Shown here one piece after another: positions 1 through 8,092 of a stretch of 49,782 bases of DNA; the first letter of the stretch is position 1; each line of letters starts with the position of its first letter. Under the pieces are notes generated by a model that had not been told where the DNA came from, ran no database searches, and saw only the letters and a list, made by a program, of their open reading frames with translations. The position numbers and the translations under genes were made by a program. Source of the stretch: an uncultured Collinsella sp. (GTDB lineage Bacteria; Actinomycetota; Coriobacteriia; Coriobacteriales; Coriobacteriaceae); contig CAKTWK010000016.1 in the NCBI GenBank assembly GCA_934630735.1, positions 1 through 49,782 of the forward strand, written 5' to 3'.

Positions 1-2
1 GG

Positions 3-143
3 ACGGAGGAGCCCCCGCAGCGCGAAGCGCGCAGCGGGGGCTCCGACATGTCCGAGGACGATTTGGGAGGTAACCCTGTGCGCGGCCGGACAGATCCCAA
101 AGCCCGCCATGCTTCTTATGTGCAGCAAAGGCAATCCTGCTAA
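3..143 (+). CDS. Possible 3' end of an unidentified gene
   Basis: The frame beginning at base 3 is open from the window edge to a TAA at 141-143, giving 46 residues of a hydrophilic, acidic-then-basic tail. Its codons are GC-rich in third position like the neighbouring genes, which is why this frame is preferred over frame 1, which is also open to about base 168. The tail ends roughly 50 bases before ftsE. I do not recognise the protein, and it does not resemble the end of release factor 2, a common neighbour of ftsE in actinobacteria. A strong hairpin (8-44) lies inside the frame, which equally allows this to be non-coding leader or terminator DNA. Confidence 0.3.
   Translation, partial: TEEPPQREARSGGSDMSEDDLGGNPVRGRTDPKARHASYVQQRQSC
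8..44. repeat. Strong GC hairpin upstream of ftsE
   Basis: Arms GGAGCCCCCGC (8-18) and GCGGGGGCTCC (34-44) are perfectly complementary. The inner GCGCG/CGCGC pair (20-24, 28-32) extends the stem across a single A-A mismatch. There is no T-run, so a simple intrinsic terminator is doubtful. It may be a structured mRNA element or just part of a gene tail. Confidence 0.5.
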
Positions 144-191
144 AATACAAAGCGCTCATGTAGTTTAAACGCACGACGATAAGGAGCACCA

Positions 192-1412
192 GTGGGTAAC
201 CACTTCCGTACCTCCGGTGCGGGCGATGAAGCCCCCAAGACGCAGCCGAGCGTCGCGGGCAGTCGTTTCGCCACTCCGGATTCAGAGGATCAGCTGTTTA
301 GCCCGATCCCCGCACAGCCGGCAGATCAGGCACAGCCGGCGGCAGATCCCTTTGCCTACAATCCCAACAACGATGTTGCGCTTTCCGGCACGGCTGGCTT
401 TGAGCCCGTTCAGACGGTGACCGCCCGCGTGGCTCAGCCTCAGACGAGCGCTGCCACGCCGCAGCCTACCATGGCCGGCATCCCCGACCCCATGGCCCCC
501 GCGGCTCCCGCGCCGCAGCCCGCGCAGTCCGGTCTTTTTGCCGGCATTCCCGACCCCACGCAGCCTGCGGCTCCCGTGGTCGAGCGCGATCAGGCCGCCG
601 AGGTCGCAAGCCTCGACAATGCGCTCAACAACCCCGACTTCACGTCGGTGTTTGCGCCCATCGACCCGCAGGCCAGCCGCAAAAAGATGGCCAAGCAGGC
701 CGGTGTCGAGCCCGTCATCCTTATGGAGCACGTCACCAAGATCTATCCGGCGCAGCCCAACAAGCCCGCACTCGACGATATCAACATCGAGATCTATCCG
801 GGCGAGTTCGTCTTTTTGGTCGGCCACTCCGGCTCGGGTAAGACCACGCTGCTGTCGACGCTCAACCGCGACGTCAAGCCCACAAGCGGTCGCATTTTGG
901 TCGCCGGCCAGGACCTCATGAAGATCAAGAACCGCAAGGTCCCGTTCCTGCGTCGTCAGATTGGCGCCGTGTTCCAGGACTTTAAGCTCCTGCCGCAAAA
1001 GACCGCCTACGAAAACGTGGCGTTTGCCCTGCAGTGCATCGGCAAGCCCAAGGGCGTCATCCGCAGCCAGGTGCCCGAGGTGCTGCGTCTGGTCGGTCTG
1101 GCCGACCAGATGGACTCGCTGCCCGATCAGCTTTCCGGTGGCGAGCAGCAGCGCGTGGCCGTTGCCCGCGCTATGGTCAACCGTCCGCCGCTGCTTATCT
1201 GCGACGAGCCCACGGGCAACCTCGATCCGGCGATTTCGCTGGGCATCATGAAGCTGCTCGAGCGCATTAACCGCACCGGTACCACCGTGATCGTCGCTAC
1301 GCACGACCGCGAGATGGTCGATAGCATGCACCGTCGCGTGATCGCCCTCGAGGGCGGCCACGTAATCCGCGACCAGGAGAGGGGAGGTTACGGCAACTAT
1401 GGCACCAACTAA
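192..1412 (+). CDS. ftsE: Cell division ATP-binding protein FtsE with a long N-terminal extension
   Basis: This is the cytoplasmic ATPase of the FtsEX complex, which couples ATP hydrolysis at the septum to activation of peptidoglycan hydrolases. The ABC domain starts near residue 175. Walker A GHSGSGKTT is near 211-219, the signature LSGGEQQRVAVARA near 314-327, Walker B LLICDEPTGNLD near 334-345, and the switch histidine sits in VATHDRE. FtsE is usually about 220-230 residues, but this protein has 406. The extra ~170 N-terminal residues are rich in Pro, Ala and Gln, look disordered, and contain two AGIPDP motifs. The GTG start is supported by AAGGAG 11 bases upstream. A shorter protein from an internal ATG near 688 or 724 is possible. 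The gene overlaps ftsX by 14 bases. Confidence 0.93.
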   Translation: MGNHFRTSGAGDEAPKTQPSVAGSRFATPDSEDQLFSPIPAQPADQAQPAADPFAYNPNNDVALSGTAGFEPVQTVTARVAQPQTSAATPQPTMAGIPDPMAPAAPAPQPAQSGLFAGIPDPTQPAAPVVERDQAAEVASLDNALNNPDFTSVFAPIDPQASRKKMAKQAGVEPVILMEHVTKIYPAQPNKPALDDINIEIYPGEFVFLVGHSGSGKTTLLSTLNRDVKPTSGRILVAGQDLMKIKNRKVPFLRRQIGAVFQDFKLLPQKTAYENVAFALQCIGKPKGVIRSQVPEVLRLVGLADQMDSLPDQLSGGEQQRVAVARAMVNRPPLLICDEPTGNLDPAISLGIMKLLERINRTGTTVIVATHDREMVDSMHRRVIALEGGHVIRDQERGGYGNYGTN

Positions 1413-2319
1413 CGTGGGCTACTCGCTCAAAGAGGCAATCAGCCACTTCTTCCGTAACTGGACCACCTCGCTCGGCGCCGTCATCACGATTTTCCTTTCG
1501 CTGTTTATCATCGGCCTGTTCATTATGGGTTCCGCGATGCTGAACTCCGTGATCGGCACCGTCGAGGATCAGGTCGTCATCAACGCCTTTATTAGCGATG
1601 ACGCCGACCAGGCAGATGTTCAGGCCTTCGAGGCCGAGCTCAAGACGTGGAGCAACGTCAAGTCCGTGACGTACAAGGACAAGGACGACGCGCTGGCCGA
1701 GTACACGAGCAAGATGTCGGGTAACGCCGACGCTACCATGAGCGCGCTCGACGGTCAGAACCCGCTGCCGGCTTCGTATGCCATCGAGATGGACGATCCG
1801 TCCATGGTCGAGAGCACGGCCCAGAAGCTCAAGAAGAACGCCGATTTTCAGAAGATCGCGGACGACGGCGACGTTAACGCGAGCGTTCTGTACGGCCAGG
1901 AGGAAGTGAGCCGCCTGTTCCAGGTGACGAACTACATCCGTATCGCCGCTGTAGTGCTCGTCGGCCTGCTGACCTTTATCGCGTTCATTTTCATTAACAA
2001 CACGATTCGCCTGTCCATTACGGCGCGTCGTCGTGAGATCGCGATCATGCGTCTGGTGGGCGCAAGCAACGGCTTCATTCGCGGGCCGTTCATTACCGAG
2101 GGCGTGCTGCAGGCCATTTTGGGCTCGCTGCTTTCCATCGGCGTGCTGGAGCTGCTGCGTAACCTGATGGTTCCGCGTTTGCAGGAGAGCATCGGCTGGA
2201 TGTCGTTTGCGCTGCCGATGCAGTACTACCTGGTGACCTACGCCGCGCTGATTCTGGTCGGCGTCATTATCGGTCTCTTTGGTTCCGCCATCGCCATGCG
2301 CCGCTATCTGCGCGTGTAG
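1399..2319 (+). CDS. ftsX: Cell division protein FtsX
   Basis: This is the membrane partner of FtsE and transmits its ATPase cycle to extracellular murein hydrolases. The 306 residues show the family layout: a first membrane segment at about 22-46, an extracellular domain of about 130 residues, then three more segments (about 180-200, 228-255 and 275-300) ending in a basic MRRYLRV tail. The motif RRREIAIMRLVGAS, typical of FtsX/MacB permeases, lies between the second and third segments. The ATG overlaps the end of ftsE and follows GGGGAGG, which indicates translational coupling. A terminator follows directly, so ftsEX is probably a two-gene unit. No PcsB-like hydrolase is encoded next to it. 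Confidence 0.95.
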   Translation: MAPTNVGYSLKEAISHFFRNWTTSLGAVITIFLSLFIIGLFIMGSAMLNSVIGTVEDQVVINAFISDDADQADVQAFEAELKTWSNVKSVTYKDKDDALAEYTSKMSGNADATMSALDGQNPLPASYAIEMDDPSMVESTAQKLKKNADFQKIADDGDVNASVLYGQEEVSRLFQVTNYIRIAAVVLVGLLTFIAFIFINNTIRLSITARRREIAIMRLVGASNGFIRGPFITEGVLQAILGSLLSIGVLELLRNLMVPRLQESIGWMSFALPMQYYLVTYAALILVGVIIGLFGSAIAMRRYLRV

Positions 2320-2343
2320 GCGTGCTTGGAATTCGTTCCTTCA

Positions 2344-2377
2344 ACGGGTCGTCTCTTTTGGGGGCGGCCCGTTTTTT
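2344..2377 (+). terminator. Intrinsic terminator after ftsX
   Basis: The stem ACGGGTCG (2344-2351) pairs with CGGCCCGT (2365-2372) with one G-T pair, followed by a run of T residues. Confidence 0.8.
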
Positions 2378-2442
2378 GTCCCCTAGGGATCATTTGGGTA
2401 GACTCTTGGGGTGTAAACGGCCATCGATAGTAAGGAGGCGCC

Positions 2443-4578
2443 ATGGGGCGCAATAACAAGCATAAGCGTGGAGCTCGCAATAAGCGCGGGCCGGTGCGCA
2501 GCGAGCGTCGCCCGAGTCTGACCGGACGTGTGCAGCTCCATGAGCATAGCGCCTACGTTGTAACCGAAAACGGCGACTACAAGGTCATGGGCCGCGGCAA
2601 GCGCGAGATTATGGACGGCGATACCGTTGCCGTGAGCATTAAGAACAGCCCGCATGGCGAGCGACGCGCCGTAATCGAGGGCGTCGTCGAGCGTGCGGCC
2701 ATTAGTGTGGTGGGCACGTACCAGACCGCCGGCCCGCTCGGGGTGATCGAGCCGCTTGATTCTCGCCTTAAGGCCGATTTCTTTATTCTGCCGGAGGACA
2801 CCTCGGCGGAGCGCTTGGGTGTTCATCCGGGCGATGCGGTCGTCGCGCGCATTCTGACATATCCGACGCGTCTGGAATCGGGCACCGTGACGATCGAGCG
2901 CCGTATTGGCGGCGATGATGCGCCCGATTTGGGCGTTCAGTATGTGATGGCGCGCTATGGCTATACCGATACGTATCCCGAGGCCGCGCTAGCCGAGGCC
3001 GAGGCACTTTCGCTCGATGTGACCTCGGCGCTCAAGGACCCGCTCCGCCGCGACCTGCGCGACCGCTTTGTTATTACGATTGACCCGGTCGACGCGCGCG
3101 ACTTTGACGACGCCATTTCGCTGGAGCGCACGCCCGAGGGTGGCTACAAGCTGGGTGTCCATATTGCCGACGTTTCGCACTATGTCGCCTGGGACGGATA
3201 TATCGATCTGGAAGCTCGCCATCGCACGACGTCGGTGTATCTTGCCGATCGCGTGCTGCCCATGTTGCCCGAGCGCCTGTCGAACGATTTGTGCTCGCTG
3301 CGTCCCGACGAGGACCGCCTGGCGTTTACCGTCGACATTGAGCTCGACGCGCAGGGTCGCGTGCGCCATTACGATCCCTATCCCAGCGTGATCCGCTCGC
3401 GCGTGCGCATGGACTACGACGGCGCCGAGGCGCTGCTGGTACGTGCCGGTGCGGTGGAGTATTCGGTGCTGGAGGGCGCCGCCGAGGATGTTGCTGCGGT
3501 TGAATCCTCGCGCGAGGAAGCGCTCGGGCGCGGGCTTGCGTGCGAGAAAACCGCCCGCGGCTATAACGTCGACTTGGGGGATTTCCTCGTAGCTGCCAAC
3601 GAGCTCGCCGAGCTTCGCCGTCGTATTCGTCGCGCACGCGGTTCGGTCGACTTTGATACGGCCGAGATCCGTGCGCTGTTGGACGAGGACGGTGTGCCCG
3701 TGCAGATCGTGGCCCGTGAGCGCTCGTGCGCCACGTCGCTGATTGAGGAAGCCATGCTGCTGGCCAACGAGTGCGTGGCGGAGTGGCTGGCCGACCGCGA
3801 TATCGAGGCCTGCTATCGCGTGCACGACGACCCCAGTCCCGACAGCCTGCACGGTGCCGCCGTGGCGCTGGCACAGCTGGGTATCATCGATGACCGTCGC
3901 GCGGCAGGCATTGCTCTGGGAAGCCCCGACGAGCTGCAGGCGGCGGTTGATGCCGCAGCCGGTACGGCCAACGCGCCGCTCGTCAACACGTTGCTACTGC
4001 GCAGTATGCAGCGCGCACTGTACAAGCCGCGCAACGAGGGCCACTTTGCACTTGCCGCGCCGTGCTATTGCCACTTTACGAGTCCCATTCGCCGCTATCC
4101 CGACCTGGTGGTGCATCGCGTACTCAAACTGCAGCTGGCATACGAGCAGCTGGGCGGCAAGGACGCCTTGGTGCGTACGCCGCGGCTGATCGGTAAGGGT
4201 CGCGAGTCCCTGCCGCGCATCCTGCCGCAAATCTGCCGCGCGTGCAGCGATGCCGAGCGTGCGGCCGACGCCGCCAGCCATGCGACGCAAAAGATCAAGA
4301 TCGCCCAGTATTACGAGGATCGCCTGGGTGAGCGCTACGCCGGAACGATTTCGTGGGTCAGCAGCATGGGCCTCTTTGTGCGCCTTGATCTGACACAGGT
4401 TGAGGGTTTGGTTTCGATCAAGAGTCTGGGCAACGAGTGGTTTGAGTTTGATGAGGACGCGCTCACGCTCACGGGTGCCGACACGGGGACTCGCTACGAG
4501 CTGGGGCAGCGCGTGATCATCGAGGTCTCGCGTGTCAACACCACGCGCGGGCACTTGGATTTCAGGCTTATTCATTAG
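2443..4578 (+). CDS. rnr: Ribonuclease R (RNB/VacB family exoribonuclease)
   Basis: This processive 3'-to-5' exoribonuclease degrades structured RNA and works with trans-translation in quality control. At 711 residues it has the usual RNase R size. A basic N-terminus precedes cold-shock-like OB folds. The RNB catalytic domain begins near residue 205, with the metal-binding aspartate cluster DPVDARDFDDAISL near 213-226. A C-terminal S1 domain spans about 630-711 (GERYAGTISWVSSMGLFV). The ATG follows AAGGAGG with good spacing. Terminators flank the gene on both sides, so it is likely monocistronic. In many genomes rnr adjoins smpB. Here smpB is 8.6 kb away with other genes between. Confidence 0.95.
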   Translation: MGRNNKHKRGARNKRGPVRSERRPSLTGRVQLHEHSAYVVTENGDYKVMGRGKREIMDGDTVAVSIKNSPHGERRAVIEGVVERAAISVVGTYQTAGPLGVIEPLDSRLKADFFILPEDTSAERLGVHPGDAVVARILTYPTRLESGTVTIERRIGGDDAPDLGVQYVMARYGYTDTYPEAALAEAEALSLDVTSALKDPLRRDLRDRFVITIDPVDARDFDDAISLERTPEGGYKLGVHIADVSHYVAWDGYIDLEARHRTTSVYLADRVLPMLPERLSNDLCSLRPDEDRLAFTVDIELDAQGRVRHYDPYPSVIRSRVRMDYDGAEALLVRAGAVEYSVLEGAAEDVAAVESSREEALGRGLACEKTARGYNVDLGDFLVAANELAELRRRIRRARGSVDFDTAEIRALLDEDGVPVQIVARERSCATSLIEEAMLLANECVAEWLADRDIEACYRVHDDPSPDSLHGAAVALAQLGIIDDRRAAGIALGSPDELQAAVDAAAGTANAPLVNTLLLRSMQRALYKPRNEGHFALAAPCYCHFTSPIRRYPDLVVHRVLKLQLAYEQLGGKDALVRTPRLIGKGRESLPRILPQICRACSDAERAADAASHATQKIKIAQYYEDRLGERYAGTISWVSSMGLFVRLDLTQVEGLVSIKSLGNEWFEFDEDALTLTGADTGTRYELGQRVIIEVSRVNTTRGHLDFRLIH

Positions 4579-4606
4579 CCGGAATCTGGTGATTCATAGA
4601 GAACGG

Positions 4607-4632
4607 GGCGGTCTTTTGGGGCCGCCTTTTTT
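4607..4632 (+). terminator. Intrinsic terminator after rnr
   Basis: The stem GGCGG (4607-4611) pairs with CCGCC (4622-4626), followed by six T residues. Confidence 0.8.
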
Positions 4633-4693
4633 GTGCCGGCTCAGTCGTCTTTCCGCTCGCGCGCTTGCGTCTTCCGCCTGCTATAGGGGAGAT

Positions 4694-4733
4694 AAAACCT
4701 ACCAAAATAAACCTGTCCCTTTTTGGGAGGTTT
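4694..4733. repeat. Inverted repeat upstream of the serine recombinase gene
   Basis: AAACCTACCAAAA (4695-4707) is mirrored by TTTTGGGAGGTTT (4721-4733) with 12 of 13 positions matching and 13 bases between. The half-site AAACCT also recurs at 4709-4714. The element includes the GGGAGG nearest the recombinase start. It could be an operator or a recombination site for that protein, or a hairpin in its leader. This is inference from position only. Confidence 0.6.
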
Positions 4734-4752
4734 ACGAGAGAGCGGGGATGAG

Positions 4753-5358
4753 ATGACAACGGTGTACGGGTATGCGCGGGTGAGCTCGCGTGATCAAAAT
4801 CTGAATCGGCAGCTGGATGCGCTGGGCGCCTATGGCGTGGAACCGGCGAATATCTTTGCCGACCATGCGAGTGGCAAGGACTTCGATCGACCGCGGTATC
4901 GCGAGCTGCTGTGCGCGTTGGATTCCGGTGATGTGCTGGTGGTACTTTCCATTGATCGGCTGGGCCGTAACTACAGCGAGATCCTTGAGGAATGGCGGTG
5001 CATAACCAAAGAGCTCGGCGCCGCCATCGTGGTGCTGGACATGCCATTGCTCGACACGCGCTCCAGAGACTGTGGTGGGTCGGACGTGACGAGTGCGTTG
5101 ATTGCCGATATTGTTTTGCAACTGCTGAGCTATGTGGCGCAGGTGGAGCGCGAGAACATTCACCGGCGCCAAGCCGAGGGCATTGCGGCGGCGCGAGCGC
5201 GCGGCGTGCGCTTTGGCCGGCCCCGCAAGCCCTGTCCCCCGCAATTCGAGCTGGTGCGCGATACCTACGAGGCGGGTGATATCACGCGGAGTCAGGCGGC
5301 AAAGCGGCTAGGCGTGTGCGTGGGGACGTTTGATCGCTGGATGCGCGAGATGGAGTAG
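4753..5358 (+). CDS. Small serine recombinase (resolvase/invertase family)
   Basis: This is a 201-residue protein of the resolvase/invertase class, which cuts and rejoins DNA through a serine-phosphate intermediate. The N-terminal catalytic motif GYARVSSRDQNLNRQL contains the expected Arg and Ser (residues 9-12). The active-site arginine motif DRLGRN is present, followed by the long E-helix (VERENIHRRQAEG). A C-terminal helix-turn-helix domain follows GRPRK. The ATG at 4753 begins directly with the conserved catalytic strand. A TTG at 4723 would add ten unconserved residues. The gene stands alone between terminators, with no transposase or integrase neighbours. No obvious invertible segment was found nearby, so its target is unknown. 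Confidence 0.88.
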   Translation: MTTVYGYARVSSRDQNLNRQLDALGAYGVEPANIFADHASGKDFDRPRYRELLCALDSGDVLVVLSIDRLGRNYSEILEEWRCITKELGAAIVVLDMPLLDTRSRDCGGSDVTSALIADIVLQLLSYVAQVERENIHRRQAEGIAAARARGVRFGRPRKPCPPQFELVRDTYEAGDITRSQAAKRLGVCVGTFDRWMREME

Positions 5359-5383
5359 GGGCGCCACGGTCCTTTGGCGCCCC
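5358..5383 (+). terminator. Hairpin terminator after the recombinase gene
   Basis: GGGGCGCC (5358-5365) and GGCGCCCC (5376-5383) form a perfect 8-bp stem that starts in the stop codon. The T-run is weak. Confidence 0.6.
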
Positions 5384-5469
5384 GATTCGAACATTTTGGA
5401 TTTCGCTACGGCGGCAACTGCATTTGGGGGTACACTCGCTGCTGCTCAAAAAATGACGGAGGTTAGCCC

Positions 5470-6045
5470 TTGGCGCGTGTGAAGCACATAGTCGGATGGA
5501 TTTCGGTTGTCCTGCTGGCCGTGACGCTGGCAAGTATTTGGATGCTGACGGAGCAGAACGTGGAGCAGACGTCGTCGCTCAGCGAGTCCACTGCGCGCGC
5601 GGTGGAAGGACGGGCCGCGGACGTGCGGTCCGATGCCGCGCAGGAGTCCCAGGCGGGGGATGCCGCCGAGGGCGCGGATTCAACGATTGCCACCGTTCAT
5701 CCCGACCCGCTTGCGCCCGTTCGGCTGTGGATGGGTGCCAACATTCGTCGCGTCGCACATACCGTTGAGTTCTTCTTTGTAGGACTGTTTGCCTCGTTGG
5801 CGGCGGTGTGCTTGGATAAGCGTGTGTCGCCCACTCGATTGCGGTGCGTGCCCCTCCTGGCCTTTTGCGCCGTCTGCTCTGTCGGTGACCAAGTGCACAA
5901 GATCTTTGTTCCTGGCCGTCATTTCGACATGATCGACCTGGGCTTCGATGCCGCGGGTTACGTTGTCGCCATGCTGTTGGTGCTGTTGGTCTCCGCATGG
6001 GTGCACCACGTGACACGCCCCATTGGCGCCCATGCGAGGCGCTAG
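5470..6045 (+). CDS. VanZ-like membrane protein
   Basis: The 191-residue protein has an N-terminal membrane segment (about 5-25) and a hydrophilic, Ala/Glu/Ser-rich stretch (about 28-75). Three hydrophobic segments follow. The last part carries the VanZ signature: SVGDQVHKIFVPGRHFDMID, then an Asp and a Gly at the start of the final helix. VanZ proteins are small membrane proteins linked to teicoplanin resistance in enterococci, but the biochemical role of most homologues is unknown. The TTG start is chosen because GGAGG lies 7 bases upstream. The long insertion after the first helix is not typical of short VanZ proteins. No glycopeptide resistance genes are nearby. Confidence 0.75.
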   Translation: MARVKHIVGWISVVLLAVTLASIWMLTEQNVEQTSSLSESTARAVEGRAADVRSDAAQESQAGDAAEGADSTIATVHPDPLAPVRLWMGANIRRVAHTVEFFFVGLFASLAAVCLDKRVSPTRLRCVPLLAFCAVCSVGDQVHKIFVPGRHFDMIDLGFDAAGYVVAMLLVLLVSAWVHHVTRPIGAHARR

Positions 6046-6126
6046 CCGGTAACAAACCCGTTTCTGATAATGCGACCTTGTTGAATTATTTTGTGTCGCG
6101 CGTATTTCCGAGCGGTCGGATTTGAG

Positions 6127-6153
6127 GGGCGAGCGGTAGAACGCTCGCCCTTT
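6127..6153 (+). terminator. Intrinsic terminator before the murR-like gene
   Basis: GGGCGAGCG (6127-6135) and CGCTCGCCC (6142-6150) form a perfect 9-bp stem followed by TTT. Confidence 0.75.
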
Positions 6154-6175
6154 GTGCGCCACGATGCGGCACAAT

Positions 6176-6204
6176 GTACCGCAAAAGCTGTTTGTATCCG
6201 GTAC
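6176..6204. promoter_or_regulatory. Candidate operator upstream of the murR-like gene
   Basis: The inverted repeat GTACCG (6176-6181) / CGGTAC (6199-6204) lies about 45 bases before the RpiR-family regulator start, where an autoregulatory site would be expected. Only two short arms support it. Confidence 0.35.
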
Positions 6205-6249
6205 GAATCGTTCGTTGGTCTTTAATTCTTCTCAACGGAGGTGTTTGAG

Positions 6250-7101
6250 ATGGCAAACGGATTGCTTTTGCGGCTTCGCGAGCGTGAACTCAGCGCGAGC
6301 CCGGCGGAACGCAATGTCATCGCATATGTAAGCGCTCATCCGCATGAGGTGGTCGGGCTGTCCGTCCGCAGTCTTGCCGATGCCACGTTCTCCTCGCCCT
6401 CGAGCATTTTGCGTTTTTGCAAGCGTTTGGGTTTTGCGGGCTACAAGGAGTTCCAGCGCGAACTGATTGCTGAATTGGCGCTCTTGGGTGACAAGAAAGA
6501 CGTTGCCCTCGAGGACATCTCCATGGATGACAGCGTCGAACGTATCGTGGGGAAGGTGATGAAAAGCAACGTGCGTACGATCGAAGCGACGGCGCGAACG
6601 CTCGATTACACCGTTTTGGAGCGATGCGCGGCCCATCTTAAGCGGGCACGCGCGGTCAATCTGTTCGGTATCGGTGCCTCTCGTTTGGTCGCGCACGATC
6701 TGGCGCAAAAGCTCATGCGTGTCGACAAAGAGTGCCATCTGTACGACGACTGGCATGATCAGCTCCTGTGTGCCAAGAACATGCATGAGGGCGATATGGC
6801 AATCGCCTTTAGCTACTCGGGCTTGACGCAAGAGGTGCTGGACTGCACTGCTGAGGCTCAACGTCACAACTGTCTCGTTGTGGCCGTTACCAAAGTAGAT
6901 GGATCGTCCAAGCTTGCCACCATGGCCGATGCCGTGCTCGGCGTTGCTGCAAGCGAGCCCTTGGTCCGCAGCGGTGCCATGGCCTCGCGTATGGCCCAGC
7001 TTATGGTTGTCGATGCCCTGTACGCTGCTTACGTTGCCAGCGACTACGAGCGGGCGACGCATGTCATTAAGCAAAACTACATCGAGAAACAGGAAAGATG
7101 A
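6250..7101 (+). CDS. MurR/RpiR-family transcriptional regulator
   Basis: This 283-residue regulator has an N-terminal RpiR helix-turn-helix domain (about 1-77; VRSLADATFSSPSSILRFCK is the recognition region) and a C-terminal SIS sugar-phosphate-binding domain (about 110-250; FGIGASRLVAHDLAQKL). In the MurR branch the SIS domain senses MurNAc-6-phosphate. The position directly before murQ and a murP-like PTS gene argues for that ligand. The ATG at 6250 is preferred over a GTG at 6241 because GGAGG sits 8 bases upstream of it. It is separated from murQ by 10 bases and is probably the first gene of the operon. The gene symbol is withheld because the ligand is inferred. Confidence 0.9.
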   Translation: MANGLLLRLRERELSASPAERNVIAYVSAHPHEVVGLSVRSLADATFSSPSSILRFCKRLGFAGYKEFQRELIAELALLGDKKDVALEDISMDDSVERIVGKVMKSNVRTIEATARTLDYTVLERCAAHLKRARAVNLFGIGASRLVAHDLAQKLMRVDKECHLYDDWHDQLLCAKNMHEGDMAIAFSYSGLTQEVLDCTAEAQRHNCLVVAVTKVDGSSKLATMADAVLGVAASEPLVRSGAMASRMAQLMVVDALYAAYVASDYERATHVIKQNYIEKQER

Positions 7102-7111
7102 GGTGAATGAA

Positions 7112-8035
7112 ATGCTCGATTTAACAAAATTCACGACCGAACAGCGTAATCAAAGGTCAATGGACCTCGATACGATGACATCGCTGCAAATCGTCACGAC
7201 GATGAATGATGAGGATCTTCGTGCCGTCCGGTCGGTCACGAAAGTGTTGCCCCAGGTTGCCACAGCAATCGACTGGGCTGCTGAGGCACTCGAGCGCGGC
7301 GGGCGCGTCTTTTACATGGGCGCAGGCACCAGCGGTCGTCTGGGCGTACTCGACGCTTCGGAGTGTCCGCCCACGTTTGGCGTGTCACCCGATCTGATCG
7401 TCGGGCTCATTGCCGGAGGCGAGACGGCGTTTATCAAGGCCGTCGAAGGCGCCGAAGACAGCGAGGAGCTTGGCGCGAGCGACCTGCGGGAGCGTGGACT
7501 CTCGGATAAGGATCTTGTCGTTGGCCTGGCGGCAAGCGGTCGTACTCCCTATGTGGTGGGCGGCCTTGTGTACGCCAAAGCAACTGGGTGCAAGACCATC
7601 GCAATTGCCTGTAACCAAGGGTCGAAGATCGGGGAGAGCGCGGATCTTGCCATTGAGCCCGTGCCCGGTCCCGAGGTGCTGACCGGCTCAACGAGGCTCA
7701 AAGCGGGAACGGTCCAAAAGCTCATTCTCAATATGATTTCGACCGGTGCCATGGTCAAGATTGGTAAGGTGTACCAAAACCTGATGGTCGATGTACAGCA
7801 GACGAACGAGAAGTTGGTGGTGCGCGGCCAGAACATCGTGATGGAGGCGACCGGCTGCACGCGCGAGCGCGCTGTTCAGGCGCTTGCAGATGCCGGCGGC
7901 CACGTAAAAACCGCTATTGTCTCGGTGCTGCTGGACTGCGATGCCGAGCAGGCTGCGGTAGCTCTTGAGCGGGCGCGCGGCCATGTCCGTGCTGCGGTGA
8001 GGGGCCATGAGAAGAGCAATGCCGATGCCCAATAG
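7112..8035 (+). CDS. murQ: N-acetylmuramic acid 6-phosphate etherase
   Basis: This enzyme cleaves the D-lactyl ether of MurNAc-6-phosphate to give GlcNAc-6-phosphate and lactate, a cytoplasmic step of cell-wall sugar recycling. The 307-residue length is normal. The SIS-fold motif GAGTSGRLGVLDASECPPT is near residues 70-88 and includes the conserved glutamate. Later family motifs are NLMVDVQQTNEKL and the C-terminal helical region ATGCTRERAVQAL. The ATG at 7112 follows AGGTGA and begins at the conserved LTTE-like N-terminus. The frame is open farther upstream, but that part lies inside the regulator gene. murP follows 57 bases later. Confidence 0.95.
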   Translation: MLDLTKFTTEQRNQRSMDLDTMTSLQIVTTMNDEDLRAVRSVTKVLPQVATAIDWAAEALERGGRVFYMGAGTSGRLGVLDASECPPTFGVSPDLIVGLIAGGETAFIKAVEGAEDSEELGASDLRERGLSDKDLVVGLAASGRTPYVVGGLVYAKATGCKTIAIACNQGSKIGESADLAIEPVPGPEVLTGSTRLKAGTVQKLILNMISTGAMVKIGKVYQNLMVDVQQTNEKLVVRGQNIVMEATGCTRERAVQALADAGGHVKTAIVSVLLDCDAEQAAVALERARGHVRAAVRGHEKSNADAQ

Positions 8036-8092
8036 GTGCACGGCGTGAGCAGATATGACATCAAGAAGAGATACCCAATACAAGGAGGAGTT

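Noticed and set aside
282..1361. Long minus-strand open frame over ftsE
   Set aside because: It is fully antisense to a gene with complete ABC motifs and has the composition expected from GC-rich codon shadowing.
4633..5470. Invertible promoter controlled by the serine recombinase
   Set aside because: Only one inverted-repeat pair 13 bases apart was found, too close to flank an invertible promoter.
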